Origin: Liolophura sinensis
Taxonomy: Eukaryota > Mollusca > Polyplacophora > Chitonida > Chitonidae
Length of the DNA stretch: 64,000 nucleotides
Direction: 5' to 3'
NCBI RefSeq assembly: GCF_032854445.1
Contig: NC_088297.1
Location: 12,511,278-12,575,277 of the forward strand
The position numbers and the translations under genes were made by a program. This document shows, piece after piece, positions 1 through 10,400 of the stretch. Within the stretch, counting starts at the first letter, position 1. The number at the start of each line of letters is the position of its first letter. Below the pieces are notes generated by a model. The model was not told the origin of the DNA. It did not search any database and saw only the letters and a program-made list of their open reading frames with translations.

Positions 1-43
1 AATACACTCAGTCAAGATAAACCGTGTTTGAATTTAATACTGT

Positions 44-75
<32 letters not shown>
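44..75. repeat. (TAA)n microsatellite
   Basis: About ten consecutive ATA/TAA triplets. The rest of 76-228 shows nothing recognisable. Confidence 0.95.
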
Positions 76-76
<1 letters not shown>

Positions 77-228
77 CTTCACCTATATTTAACCGTGATA
101 GCTTGTTTAGCCAGTAAGGCCAGTCTTCCACATGTCATTTACAGATGAGTGACAAGTGAGAGTGGTGGAATCCACAAATTTCCGGTCCAACGCTGGGATT
201 GAACCTGAATCCAGTTTGTCCAAGCCTA

Positions 229-690
229 GGTGTGGTTCAACATCGTGCTATATCGGCTCGTCAGCCGCACAGCCTTCATATGGCTCAACATCGTGTTATA
301 TCGGCTCGTGAGCCGCACAGCCTTTATATGGTTCGGGGGCCTCCGTGGCTCAGTTGGTTTAGCGCGCTAGCGCAGCGTAATGACCCAGGAGCCTCTCACC
401 AATGCGGTCGCTGTGAGTTCAAGTCCAGCTCATGCTGGCTCCCTCTCCGGCCGTATGTGGGAAGGTCTTCCAGCAACCTGCGAATGGTCGTGGGTTTCCA
501 CCGGGCTTTGCCCGGTTTCCTCCCACCATAATGCTGGACGCCGTCGTATAAGTGAAATATTCTTGAGTACGGCGTAAAACACCAATCAAATAAATAAATA
601 AATAAATTATATGGTTCAAACTCATGTTATATCGGCTCGTCAGCCGCACAGCCTTTATATGGTTCAAACTCATGTTATATCGGCTCGTCA
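229..690. repeat. 48-bp minisatellite split by a SINE
   Basis: Units share TTATATGGTTCAA and ATATCGGCTCGTCAGCC at a 48-base period: about two copies at 229-334 and nearly two at 607-690. The intervening 272 bases are a SINE. Confidence 0.9.
335..606 (+). mobile_element. SINE-A, full length, reference copy
   Basis: tRNA-derived SINE. RNA polymerase III A box TGGCTCAGTTGG at 346-357 and B box GAGTTCAAGTCC at 415-426, then a 3' domain (…GTATAAGTGAAATATTCTTG…, 548-567) and an (AAAT)n tail. It is flanked by an 11-bp duplication TTATATGGTTC (324-334 and 607-617). It encodes no protein and depends on a LINE in trans (family knowledge). About 38 copies or fragments of this family follow. Confidence 0.95.
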
Positions 691-944
691 GCCTGTATGA
701 ACCCAGTTTAATGTACACGTTAGGACAGGGCCTTTCTCCTTGTTGAGTATTTCAGCAGAGAACTTTGGTTTCAAAAGTAAAATCTGTCCAAAGATTCCCG
801 AGCCTCAAAAGTTCTTAAAGACTTAACTTATTCATTACACATGCATTCTTAATTCTCTCTTTTCCCCTTTTTAGCACGAGACTTAATTCAACAATTAAGG
901 AAATCACTGTATGTTGATATCTTGATTCTGTTTGCTAACAGATT
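691..944. other. No recognisable feature
   Basis: AT-rich unique sequence; no exon or repeat recognised. Confidence 0.5.
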
Positions 945-2600
945 TGAAGAAGAATATCATATATAATCAATTTGTTTGCCAACAGAATTAAGTCGGAAAC
1001 TCTTTCATAATCAATCTGTTCGTCAACATAGTTAAGTCGGAAACTCTTTCATAATCAATCTGTTTGTCAAAATAGTTAAGTCGGAAACTCTTTCATAATC
1101 AATCTGTTTGTCAACATAGTTAAGTCGGAAACTCTTTCATAATCAATCTGTTTGTCAAAATAGTTAAGTCGGAAACTCTTTCATAATCAATCCATTTGCC
1201 AACAGAGATAAGTCGGAAACTCTTTCATAATCAGTCTGTTTGCCAACAGAGTAAAGTCAGAAATTCCTTCATAATTAATCTGCTCACTAACATAGCAGAG
1301 TCGACGTTAGAAAATTAGTTATAATCAATTTGTTTGAAAATCGGCAACAAATTCGTAACGAATCTGTTTCATAATTAAGTCTGAGAGTTAAGTCTGAGTT
1401 AAGTCTGACTTAACTTCTTATTATTTATTTATGCATATGTTATCTTATTTATTTATGCATAATCCACTTGTTTGTCAACAGATTTAACAATCTGTTTGTT
1501 ATTGCAGTTCTTTAATTCATAATAAACTTATTTTGGTTAAGAAAATTGAGTCGCCAATTCAACTGCCATGCAACTGTTTGTTGAAAGCGATCGGTAAACC
1601 AGTAAACCAGTTGACATGTTTACGAAAGAGGACCCTGTCTGAAAGTCATCCATAATAGACTTACTTGCAGACTGGAAAGGTCATTAATGATCCGTTTGTT
1701 TCCTAACACGGTTCCGTCGAAACCTCATCAAACCTTTTTTATTAACAAATTTTAGAACGTAATCCATAATCCACTTGTTTGCTATGACAATTGGCTTTGA
1801 ATATCATGCGCCCATAGTCCTTCCCTTTGCTAAAACGACTGAGTGGGAACGTCATCTCGTCATTCACATATTCCATTATTTGCTAACCAGGATGAATAGG
1901 AACGTTATTCGTAATCCACCTGTTTGCTGGCAGGGTTAGATCGCAACGTCACCAATATTCTACCTTCACCTGTTTACTAACAGGGTTGAGTTGGAACGTC
2001 AGTTGTAATCCACCTGTTTCCTTGCAGGCTTAAATAGGAACGTCGTCTATAATCCACTGGAAGTCATTCATGTATCACCTGTGTGCTAGCAGGGTTGAGT
2101 TGGAACGTCAGTTGTAATCCACCTGTTTCCTTGCAGGCTTAAATAGGAACGTCGTCTATAATCCACTGTTTTGCTGCTACACTTAAATCCTAAAATTCAC
2201 CGATCATCCAGCTGATTTCTGACTGAGGTGAGTCGAAAAGTCACCGATAATCCAGCTGTTTTCTGACTGAGGTGACTTGGAAAGCCACCGATAATCCCCC
2301 GCTTACTGACTGAGGTGGGTCGGATAGTCACCGATAATCCACCTGCCTACTGACTGAGGTGAGTCAGGAAGTCACCGATAATCCACCTGCTAACTGACTG
2401 AGGTGAGTCGGAAAGTTACCGATATTCCACCTGCTTACTGACTGAGGTGAGTCAGGAAGTCACCGATAATCCAGCTGCTTAATGACTGAGGTGAGTCAGG
2501 AAGTCACCGATAATCCACCTGCTTAATGACTGAGGTGTGTCAAAAAGTCACCGATATTCCACCTGTCAGCTGACTGAGGTCAGTCGAAAAGTCATCCACA
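945..2600. repeat. 44-bp minisatellite array, 1.65 kb
   Basis: A 44-base period is exact between AGTCGGAAAC at 991, 1035 and 1079, and again between ACCGATAATCC at 2243 and 2287. Near-identical units occupy 950-1290 and 2200-2600; the middle is strongly degenerated, but still repeats AATCCACCTGTTT and GGTTGAGT-type blocks. A ~76-bp block at 1984-2060 recurs at 2093-2168. Confidence 0.9.
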
Positions 2601-2876
2601 ATTCACGGGCTTTCCTTTATAGCTGGACGCTCTTACACGAGGCAAAAATATATGTTTTACTCTACCCGTCGAACGTACCAATGTAGATGTTAAAGCTGTT
2701 AAGTCTTGCATCACTTCGGATTTACCTGTAATAAAAACGGGAATAGATGTCATTATACTGTCCGCTATAGCTATAGTACTGTACATGTTTAAACAAGCTA
2801 ATCGATAAAAATGAATTATCTACATCGCTAATTCATTTATCCATGCGGATTCATTTAACTATATAACAAAGGTTTA

Positions 2877-3025
2877 TTGATATCGATGGATGAATGAGCG
2901 ATATCGATAAATGAATGAGCGATATCGATAAATGAATGAGCGATATCGATGGCTGACAAATATTTATTGATGTCGCTAATTCGTTTACCGATATCAATAA
3001 ATGAATCAGCGATATCGATAGTGTG
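2877..3025. repeat. 21-bp minisatellite (GATATCGATAAATGAATGAGC type)
   Basis: GATATCGAT recurs at 2879, 2900, 2921 and 2942, then more loosely to 3020. The half-palindromic GATATC/ATCGAT core is notable. The surrounding 2601-2876 and 3026-3440 hold no recognisable gene; isolated CGATATCG motifs continue to about 3360. Confidence 0.85.
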
Positions 3026-3444
3026 TTCTGTTTGGCTTAAGTGGATATGATTGCTCCTTGTTGGCTGCTTGGAAAGAGAAAAAATGTTTGTATTTACAAC
3101 GGTCAAAGTGTAAGGGTTGGCGTATCAACTGCTGTCTCACCGATATCGGTCACTGTGCAGTTCTTACAAGGGTAGCACGATATACTTATACTTATGTATC
3201 CTTATACTAGTATATCACCTTTAAAAATTTAACCGATTTCATTTGTTTTACTCAGGTAGAATAACATTTTGAAATTTCCGGTGAATACTATTATGACATG
3301 TCAGGAAGGAGCAGTAATTATCAGACGACTAAAATGGCTGAATTATATCGATACCGATAAATGGTGGCGTTTAATGGTATCAGCTATCAATAATTTTCCA
3401 TAAAATGTTTGTTCGCCCCTCATAAAATACGGCCCGTAATTAAG

Positions 3445-3495
3445 TGAGAATATACTTGAAGACAGCGTAAATCTCCAACCTAATAAATGAAAAAA
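3445..3495 (+). mobile_element. SINE-A 3' tail remnant
   Basis: Degenerate GTGAGAATATACTTGAAGAC and TAATAAATGAAA tail match the SINE-A 3' end. Confidence 0.5.
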
Positions 3496-3654
3496 AAAAA
3501 AAAATCAGCTGAGCGGGTCACAGTTGTCTCCCATGGTAAACTGCTACTCTTGACATTTAGAAAATTCCTCTACACAGAAAAGATCACAAGAAGTTATACA
3601 AGGAGAAAAAACGATCCGAGAATGATTACCGAAATCTGAACACCACAGGTCTGT

Positions 3655-4065
3655 TAGACACATGACACAGCTGTGCTTGAATTATAAATCTATATGACAC
3701 AGCTCTGACAGAATGTTTCATAAAATACGAGACTGATCTGATAGAATTTCCCAAACTACACGACACAGCTCTGCTGCAATTCCTAAACCACACGACATCG
3801 CTCTTCTAGAATTCCCGAACAGAAATTTACTAGAATTCCAAAAGTACACTAAAAATCTCTACTTGAATTCCCAAACTGCATGACAAAGCTTTTTTTTAAA
3901 TTCTCAAGCTATACGAAACAGATTTGCTGGAATTTAAAATTACACGACACAGGCTTGCTAGGCTTCCTACACTATATGACAGAGTTCTGATGGAATTTCC
4001 ACACAACAAGGCACAACTCCGCTGGAATTCTCCAAATACTTGACGCATTTATGTTTGACTTTCTA
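3655..4065. repeat. Degenerate ~40-bp minisatellite
   Basis: Recurring ACACGACACAGCTCTGCT and GGAATTCCCAAACT blocks, roughly every 36-42 bases, about ten diverged copies. 4066-4535 is unique, with no gene seen. Confidence 0.7.
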
Positions 4066-4539
4066 TTCTAGATGAGACAGTCTTGTAAAACTTCTTAACT
4101 GCAAGATTTAATTCCGATAAAATTCTCTGCTCGGGGTTCACTGAAATCCTTACGTTTCAATCCAGAGATTCGTATTCCCAGTTATCTAAGGCTTGTCTTC
4201 TATAAGACATTCTCTTTTAAAACAGACAAATGTGCCCAGGCTGAACTATATTACAAAGGTTTTCTAGGTTCAATCTAGAATATTGTTTGGGGAGTGTGTA
4301 TGTGTTTGCCTTTTCATTCTTGTCATTGTAATGTTCGGTCTTTCGTTACGAAATCAGGTTTAGTTATGTTGTTGTTGTTGCAGACTTTACCATAGTTGTA
4401 TTGACAGAAAATCAGTTGGTGTGTCTTCAGAGACTCATGGCGCTACCTTCAAAATCAATGTTTGAAGGAGGTCTGCTTTTTCACTCTTTTTCAGACGGTT
4501 ATTCATATTAAGCAACTGTAACCTGCTACAAAACAAAGA

Positions 4540-4835
4540 AAAAACAACGGTTGTAAAACAAAGAAATATGACTGGAGAAAGAGAAATGGTTGCAAACCAA
4601 TGGAATGTTATGGAAAATTGGTAAAGTAAAGAGAAGGATTTATTTATAAAACAAAGATATAACAATAGTTATATGGCAAAAATATATTGGTTCTAAAACA
4701 AAGAAATGTGTTTGGTTTTAAAGCAAAGAAATATGATTGGTTCTATAACAAAGAAACATGGTTGTTTTTCAAAGGAATATGATTAGTTCTAAAACAAAGA
4801 AGCATGGTTGATTGTAAAACAAAGAAATATGATAT
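4540..4835. repeat. ~27-bp minisatellite (AAAACAAAGAAATATGATTG)
   Basis: About ten variants of AAAACAAAGAAATATGATTG-GTTCT in tandem, diverging at both ends. Confidence 0.8.
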
Positions 4836-5004
4836 ATGTATCGCTACTTGTTATCTTTCTAAATATCTAGTGAATATTGGCCTTAGATAAAATCACAAAA
4901 ACTAGACAAGAGATACTCAAGGAAAACTATTTGTTACTGAAAATTCCCTTTCTTACATATTCACTTAGTTATAATCTGTGTGTCCATACTTTAAACATTC
5001 CCAC

Positions 5005-5107
5005 GTGCTCTGCCCGGTTTCCTCCCAGCATAATGTTAGCCGCTTTCGCATATGTGAAATATTCTTGAGTACGGAGTAAAACACCAATCAAATAAATACA
5101 TAAATAA
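5005..5107 (+). mobile_element. SINE-A, 3' part
   Basis: Begins at CTCTGCCCGGTTTCCTCCCA and runs through the GTGAAATATTCTTGAGTACG domain to an AAAT tail; 5' truncated, as expected for target-primed integration. Confidence 0.9.
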
Positions 5108-5129
5108 AATACTTCAAACGAATAAGCTG

Positions 5130-5384
5130 AGTCTGCATTTCAGTGGTCTCGCGAATTCACGCAGGTGTGAACGAGACAGGAAGGGGGCTCTCGCGAACTA
5201 GCACGTCTAAATTACGTGATTTTACGGCATCTGCTAACGGCGCCTTTGAGCCGACAGACCGGGCTATTCAGTCTAGCTGGTATCGTAAAATCTCGCCTTG
5301 AAGCTAGTATAGTTTGCGGGAGCTCCCATCCTGTCTCGTCCATATCTGCGTGAACTCGCGGAACTGCTGATACGCCGACACGCT
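5130..5384. mobile_element. MITE-2: foldback element with ~100-bp inverted repeats
   Basis: The left arm from 5141 (CAGTGGTCTCGCGAATTCAC...) pairs with the right arm ending near 5366 (...GTGAACTCGCGGAACTGCTG) over about 65-100 bases with scattered mismatches, including GAACGAGACAGGA opposite TCCTGTCTCGTCC. It is much more GC-rich than its flanks. No coding capacity, so non-autonomous. Confidence 0.75.
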
Positions 5385-5532
5385 GTCCCGTATGCAGAAC
5401 CTTTAGGGCTCACTACAAGTGCGTTTTGTATTTAAATACTAACTTAAAGTCAGCAGTAGTACTCTCGCCATTTTCGTGACAGTTTACTGTTTATTTCCTT
5501 GTTTCTTTTTGTGTAAGTTTTCCAATGTTTAC

Positions 5533-5750
5533 CTGAGCTCCGCCAGTAAGGACCTCAATTCCTCATTTTGTTGCTTTAACAGCTGAACATTATCCACCGC
5601 GCCTGTCAGCCCAGACCGGATGTGCTGCCATTTTGATTCGCACTCTTCCGACTTGTACATTGTCAGAGTGATGCAAATTAAGATGACCGTCCACGTGATT
5701 GCTACGACATAGAATATCTTCCAGCTCTGGTCAGTCGTTGATGAACCATT
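5533..5750 (-). CDS. Internal exon: transmembrane segment plus coiled coil, FUT8-like N-terminus
   Basis: Acceptor with a long T tract (ATCAG, exon starts 5750) and donor GTAAAC after 5533. It encodes 72 codons: NGSSTTDQSW, a single membrane span IFYVVAITWTVILICITLTM, then a polar segment and the coiled coil VQLLKQQNEELRSLLAELR. The last part matches the stem of alpha-1,6-fucosyltransferase 8 (human RLKQQNEDLRRMAESLR, 10 of 17 identical) at the equivalent distance from a type II anchor. FUT8 adds core fucose to N-glycans in the Golgi. No in-frame ATG precedes the exon after a TAA, so the start must be upstream (see 9555-9587). Catalytic exons are not in the window. Any other single-span coiled-coil protein remains possible. 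Confidence 0.5.
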
Positions 5751-5874
5751 CTGATAAAAAAAAAATAAAGTCAAAATTTCTTAAACAACAGGTAGTGATA
5801 ACGAAATTTCACACGAACATGTAGATCTACGTATAGAAGGAGATTAGGAAACAATCAATTCTGTTTACTTTTAT

Positions 5875-6110
5875 GTACCTTTTATTTATTTTGATCATGC
5901 CCAAGAAATTTTCATTTATACAATGCCGATCAGTTTTATGGGTGGGAGAAGCCGGAGTGCTAGTGGTACGGAATGCCCGGGTTAAACCACCGACCTTTGA
6001 CAAGTTACTGACAAATTTTCCGACATGTGACGCCGTTAGATGTCTCCGGCAGACGTTACTCTGTGCAAAAAGCCACACAGACGTCGTACGGCTTTTTGTA
6101 ACCAATTAAG
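5875..6110 (-). mobile_element. SINE-C fragment
   Basis: Diverged match to the copy at 23870-24205 (TTTGACAAGTTACTGACAAA / TTTTGGCAAGTTATTGACGA and CCACACA...CG ends). Lies just upstream of the FUT8-like exon in its intron. Confidence 0.6.
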
Positions 6111-6158
6111 ACCACACAAGCAGTGAAAGCAATGAAAGACGCAGTAACTGAACCGATA

Positions 6159-6298
6159 TATTATATTTATTTATTTATTTATTTATTAGATCGGTGTTTC
6201 ACGCCGTACTTACGAATATTTCACTAATACGACGCCGGCCAGTATTATGGTTGGAGGAAACCTGGCAGCCGAACCCGGGGAAACCCAGGATCATCCAT
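6159..6298 (-). mobile_element. SINE-A, 5'-truncated, with target duplication
   Basis: Reverse-strand 3' half of SINE-A, flanked by an exact 11-bp duplication CTGAACCGATA (6148-6158 and 6299-6309). Confidence 0.9.
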
Positions 6299-6337
6299 CT
6301 GAACCGATAATAAAAAAATTTGATTTTTGATTTTTGA

Positions 6338-6500
6338 TTATTTGATTCGGATTTTACGCTGTACTCAAGAATATTTCACTCGTACGATGGCGACCGGCAT
6401 TATGGTGGGAGGAAAAGGGGCAGCGCCCGGGGGTAACATACGACCATCTGCAGGTTGCGAGCAAACCTTCCCACGTATGGACAGAAAGGAAGACAAGTAT
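6338..6500 (-). mobile_element. SINE-A, 3' half
   Basis: ACTCAAGAATATTTCACTCG through TTCCCACGTATGGACAGAAA; lies about 30 bases from the preceding copy in the same orientation. Confidence 0.85.
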
Positions 6501-7490
6501 ATAAAGTAGTTTATATAATTTAAATACACAATATAGTATAACAGATGTAGTAATTAAACAGTTAAAACCTAAAAGGAGAAGAAAACTTGAAACTTACGCA
6601 ATTATTAAATGAAAGTGCGTGAAACGTTATTTGCAGATATGGTTTTCATTATTTTGCTCGATGTATTCTTTCACAAGTGAAGAGTATTTGAAAATATGTT
6701 TGTGTGGTGGGTATTTAGACCGCCTCTTGGTGATTTATGTTATCTTTGTATAATACTGTTATAACAGGGCATTTAGAGAATACGTGATTGGGCAGTTCGT
6801 AAAACTGCATAATGTTCAAATCATGTGATACGTTCAAATCTTTACCTCTAAATCAAAATAAACTAAAATGATTGACACTGTCATGCACAGATATTGTTCT
6901 GTGATTAGACAGTGCAAAGATGTTACCATTAAATCAACACGAAAGGCCAGAATGTTTATACTGTTGTAACTATGACTGTTTATTGTATGCGTGAGGCTTT
7001 GCAGAGCATTGACTTCGTGTGTCATTGCGTTAGTAAAAGAACTGTGGGGAGTTCGTGCACAAATTTCCCTCAGAGGTCTTTGATGCGAAAATAGCGGACA
7101 GCATTTGGCAAATCAATACACTATTGGTGGTACCTGCAACCTTGTGCATGATTGAGGAAATATTGAGTGATGAGGTAAAAATCTTCCTTGGCCTTTTATA
7201 TGTAAATCGCTACCTATGATTAGCTATCTGTGAACGATGAATGACTACTGCAACCCTATGATTGGCCAAAACCATTGACCAAACTGGACACTGCCATCAC
7301 CACCGACAGTATCTGATCCCCCTCTCACAGTACCTCTTCTTTCTTCACGAAGGCGAGCTAAAAGGATGTAATGTATGACTAATAAATTTATCTGAATGTA
7401 AATGTGTCATTTTATCCAAACACATGCAGTTAATCTGTTATGTGATAATATTTATGAATAGATTAAAATGTAAATATGATATATAAACTG
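6501..7490. other. No recognisable gene
   Basis: Unique AT-rich intronic or intergenic sequence. Short open frames only. Confidence 0.5.
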
Positions 7491-7491
7491 G

Positions 7492-7586
7492 GGGCCTCCG
7501 TGATAGAGGAGGTTAGCACGTCAGCACGGCCTCTCAGGTGCCTCTCACCAATTTGGTCGCTGTGAGCTCAAGTCTAGCTCATGCGA
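7492..7586 (+). mobile_element. SINE-A tRNA-like head only
   Basis: GGGGCCTCCGTGATAGAGGA through GTGAGCTCAAGTCTAGCTCA; the A box is decayed and the body is missing. Confidence 0.8.
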
Positions 7587-8539
7587 TGTTAGAGTGCAAG
7601 CAATTTCCAGGTGCCTACGTGCACACTGAACTTTGGTGTATATCCAACTGTGCTTTAAGCAAAATCTGTGCCTTCCAAAAAAATCTCCATACGGTTTAAC
7701 TTTCGTTCCCGTATCTAATCCAAGTTAGGGTTTTTCAATCAACACGGGGCCTTAAAGCGGATTTTCCCGAAAACTCACCTGTCATCGCCACATCAAAGAG
7801 TGTGCCTATCAGGTGAGTGGCGATGAGCTCACTGTATAAGGGGCTTAGAGGAAGCGTGTATACCTGAGAGATTACAGCGCCTCGGCAGCTGGCCAGCCCG
7901 CAGCTCAGACTGCATTAGCCACAGGTGAAAATCTGTCTGACCTTTAACGTCCATACCTCAGCTGTTTAATTAACGACTGGCATTGTTTGCGTTACAGGTG
8001 GGTCAGTATATACACCAGGTAGACGACGGGAAATGTCATCGTCATTTGCATACGGCGTATCAGAGTGAATCGCATTTTTGACATGAACACAGTTTGACGT
8101 CGTCTACTTTCGCCAGGAAACTGTTATCTACACAATAAAAAGTAGATAAGGAGAATGAATACAATGAAAACGACAAGGAAAAGGCAATGTTCAATGTGTC
8201 TCACTACAAATGTAGATCTTTCAATCATTGTCGTGATCAAGAGAAATTACTTGCATTCATTTAGACCAAACGGTTTCTGCGTCCTTTTAACTGCGCCCTG
8301 TCCGTCTATCAGTCTCTGTCTGTCCGTCGGTCTGATATGTCTTTTAACATGACGCATTTACTTAAAGCGCCCACGAGTGCAAGAGAACATCGACTTTTTA
8401 CGGAAGGTGGCAGCTATTTTGATTCTGCATTTGATTCTGCAATATCGATCTGATTTGTTTTATTTTTTTCATTAATAATTCACACTGTACACAAGCATAT
8501 AAGGTCTATCCGGGCTATATATGGAGGAAGCTGAACAGA
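7587..8539. other. Unique sequence with a short hairpin
   Basis: CATCGCCAC near 7785 pairs with GTGGCGATG near 7820. No convincing exon. Confidence 0.4.
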
Positions 8540-8599
8540 ATGCGGTACTCTCTGGACAGAGGGCATGAAGCTTGTCTTGTCAGTAGTACTAGGGTTCTC

Positions 8600-9010
8600 G
8601 CTGGCTCATTCATGACAGCTTCGCCTTCGCTGCTACTGGGTAGCTCTCGCTCCAGCGACGCTTCCCTACAGAGTCGCTCTCGCTACATGATCATTCACGT
8701 AACAGATTCTTTCCCGTTGCAGAGTGCTCAGTACCACGTCGCTGTCGCTACATCGTTTTCTCCCTACATTGTTACTAGTGTTACAACATATCTCTCGCTA
8801 CAGAATCGCTCTCACTAGAGCACCGCTTTCACTACAACACCAATCTCGCTAAAGCGTCGCCATCGATGAAAACCTCGCTAAAGAGTCGCTTTGGCTTCGG
8901 CATCTATCTCGCTACATCGTTGCTCTTGCTACAGCGTCACTTTCGTTTTGTGTGTCGCTCTTGTTACAACATTCCTCTCGCTACAACATCTCTCTGGGGT
9001 ACAACGTCTT
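8600..9010. repeat. Degenerate short-period repeat (TCTCGCTACA core)
   Basis: CTCGCTACA, TCGCTCTCGCTAC and variants recur some twenty times at an irregular ~15-30 base spacing. Open frames here (8540-8818) are by-products. Confidence 0.75.
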
Positions 9011-9079
9011 CCTCACTATAGCGTAAGTAAAGTGGGACATACCATATAATAGCACATGTGTCTAATGTACCACTGATTC

Positions 9080-9420
9080 GTATGACCTGAGTGAATGAAT
9101 AAGTACTGAACAATTTTTCAGTCATATGACGGCGAATCCTTAGAGTGCATGTAATGTGCCTCCTTGTTGCAGGACGGATTTCCACCGCTCTTTTATCTAG
9201 TGCTGCTTCATTGAGACGACTCATCGAAGGCAAGTAATCCGCCCAGCCCAAGCCATTATACTGGTCATCCAGTAGTTGCACTATTCCTTTCATACTGAAC
9301 TCCAAGCAAGAAGTTACAACTTCTTCTTTTAAGGTCTTAGGTGTGACCCGACCCAGGATTGACCCTGGATCTCCCACCCCCGAAGCGGATGCCGTACAAA
9401 CTGGGCGATCGGGGCAGGTC
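9080..9420 (-). mobile_element. SINE-B, near full length
   Basis: Read on the minus strand it starts with a tRNA-like head (B box GGTCAATCC near 9360) and ends with the shared core CAATTTTTCAGTCATATGAC (9110-9129). A 137-codon open frame over it is not a gene. Confidence 0.85.
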
Positions 9421-9554
9421 CGAATAACGTGCTAACTGTCATAATTGCATTGTCGTACATTTATCGATAGACGTATTTAGATTTGACAGGCGTCAACCTG
9501 TCAAATCATTAGCTGTAAAAACAGAATGTCACATTTGTGGGTTTGAAGACTTAC

Positions 9555-9587
9555 CTGGGTGGTTAACGGAAGCTGTGACTTGTTCAT
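9555..9587 (-). CDS. Candidate start exon, 11 codons, joins the FUT8-like exon
   Basis: ATG at 9587 encodes MNKSQLPLTTQ and is followed by a consensus CAG/GTAAGT donor. It ends in phase 0, matching the phase-0 acceptor at 5750, and would supply the short cytoplasmic tail for the type II membrane protein encoded there. The intron would be about 3.8 kb. The -3 base is G. This is inference from splice sites and phase only. Confidence 0.4.
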
Positions 9588-9720
9588 AGCTGTGCAGTCT
9601 GGTTCACAAACGTACACCTGTGGTCAGGTAGCATTAGGCCTCGTCAGGTAACGTCAGCTCACCTGTCTTCACCTGTCCACACCTGTAATTACATGCACAG
9701 GGGAAAATTCTGGGCATTTA
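9588..9720 (-). promoter_or_regulatory. Possible 5' leader with CAGGTG/CACCTG boxes
   Basis: Upstream of the candidate start exon there are at least five CACCTGT or CAGGT(G/A) boxes (E-box type CANNTG) between 9619 and 9690. They may be regulatory or simply a degenerate short repeat. Confidence 0.2.
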
Positions 9721-9889
9721 CTTTCCGTGACAATAAAAAAAAAATCAATAGAGCCCCACGCCTTCGTTCACGAACATCTAACCACAATATGATTACTACT
9801 TTGAACACCTACGGCACATTCATTACATTGTAGGTCACAACATGTCTTTGACCTAATATTTTTATATTTATGGTAACAGCCAAGAACTC

Positions 9890-10092
9890 CACCAAACCGG
9901 TGGTGTGAGTTCAAGTCAGGCTTACGCTGACTTTCTCTCCTGTCCTACGTGAGAAGGTCTGACAGCAACCTGCGGATGGTCGTGGGTTTCTCCGCGCCTC
10001 TGCCCTGTTTCCTTCAACCATAATGCAAATCGCCGTCGTATAATGGAAATATTTTTGTGGACCGTGTAATAAAATACTAATCAAATAAATAA
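9890..10092 (+). mobile_element. SINE-A, head partly lost
   Basis: GTGTGAGTTCAAGTCAGGCT through TACTAATCAAATAAATAA. Confidence 0.9.
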
Positions 10093-10249
10093 TTCTCCTG
10101 TGAAGCTCTTCCGTTTCAAAACTGTTTCGCGACTCCATATCTCGCAGGCCCGTGAGCATGAATGCATCTGATAACATGCAAAATGCAGCATAGAGGTTGA
10201 TTTCGTCGTACATGAATTCGATTAGCAAATTTTGTGGAGAAATCTTGAA

Positions 10250-10400
10250 AAACACAGAGGTCAATGGGGTAACGTTGATGAGGCAGGAAGTGATACCAGA
10301 AGCTACTTAAGCTCTGTCTCAGCCTTTAGTTATAAGAATACAATATACAATATAATGATTCTAAACAACACCTGACACGATTTAATTGATGCATGCTGAT
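10250..10400. repeat. Dispersed repeat E fragment
   Basis: GATGAGGCAGGAAGTGAT and ATGCTGATTAAATAGTTTCG recur, reverse-complemented, in 37545-37935. Confidence 0.6.

Noticed and set aside
335-430. tRNA gene
   Set aside because: A and B boxes are present, but the A-to-B spacing is longer than in a tRNA, no acceptor stem pairs, and the sequence continues into a SINE body. The same applies to the other SINE heads.
8964-9377. 137-codon minus-strand frame
   Set aside because: Overlaps a SINE-B copy and its tRNA-like head; no protein motif.
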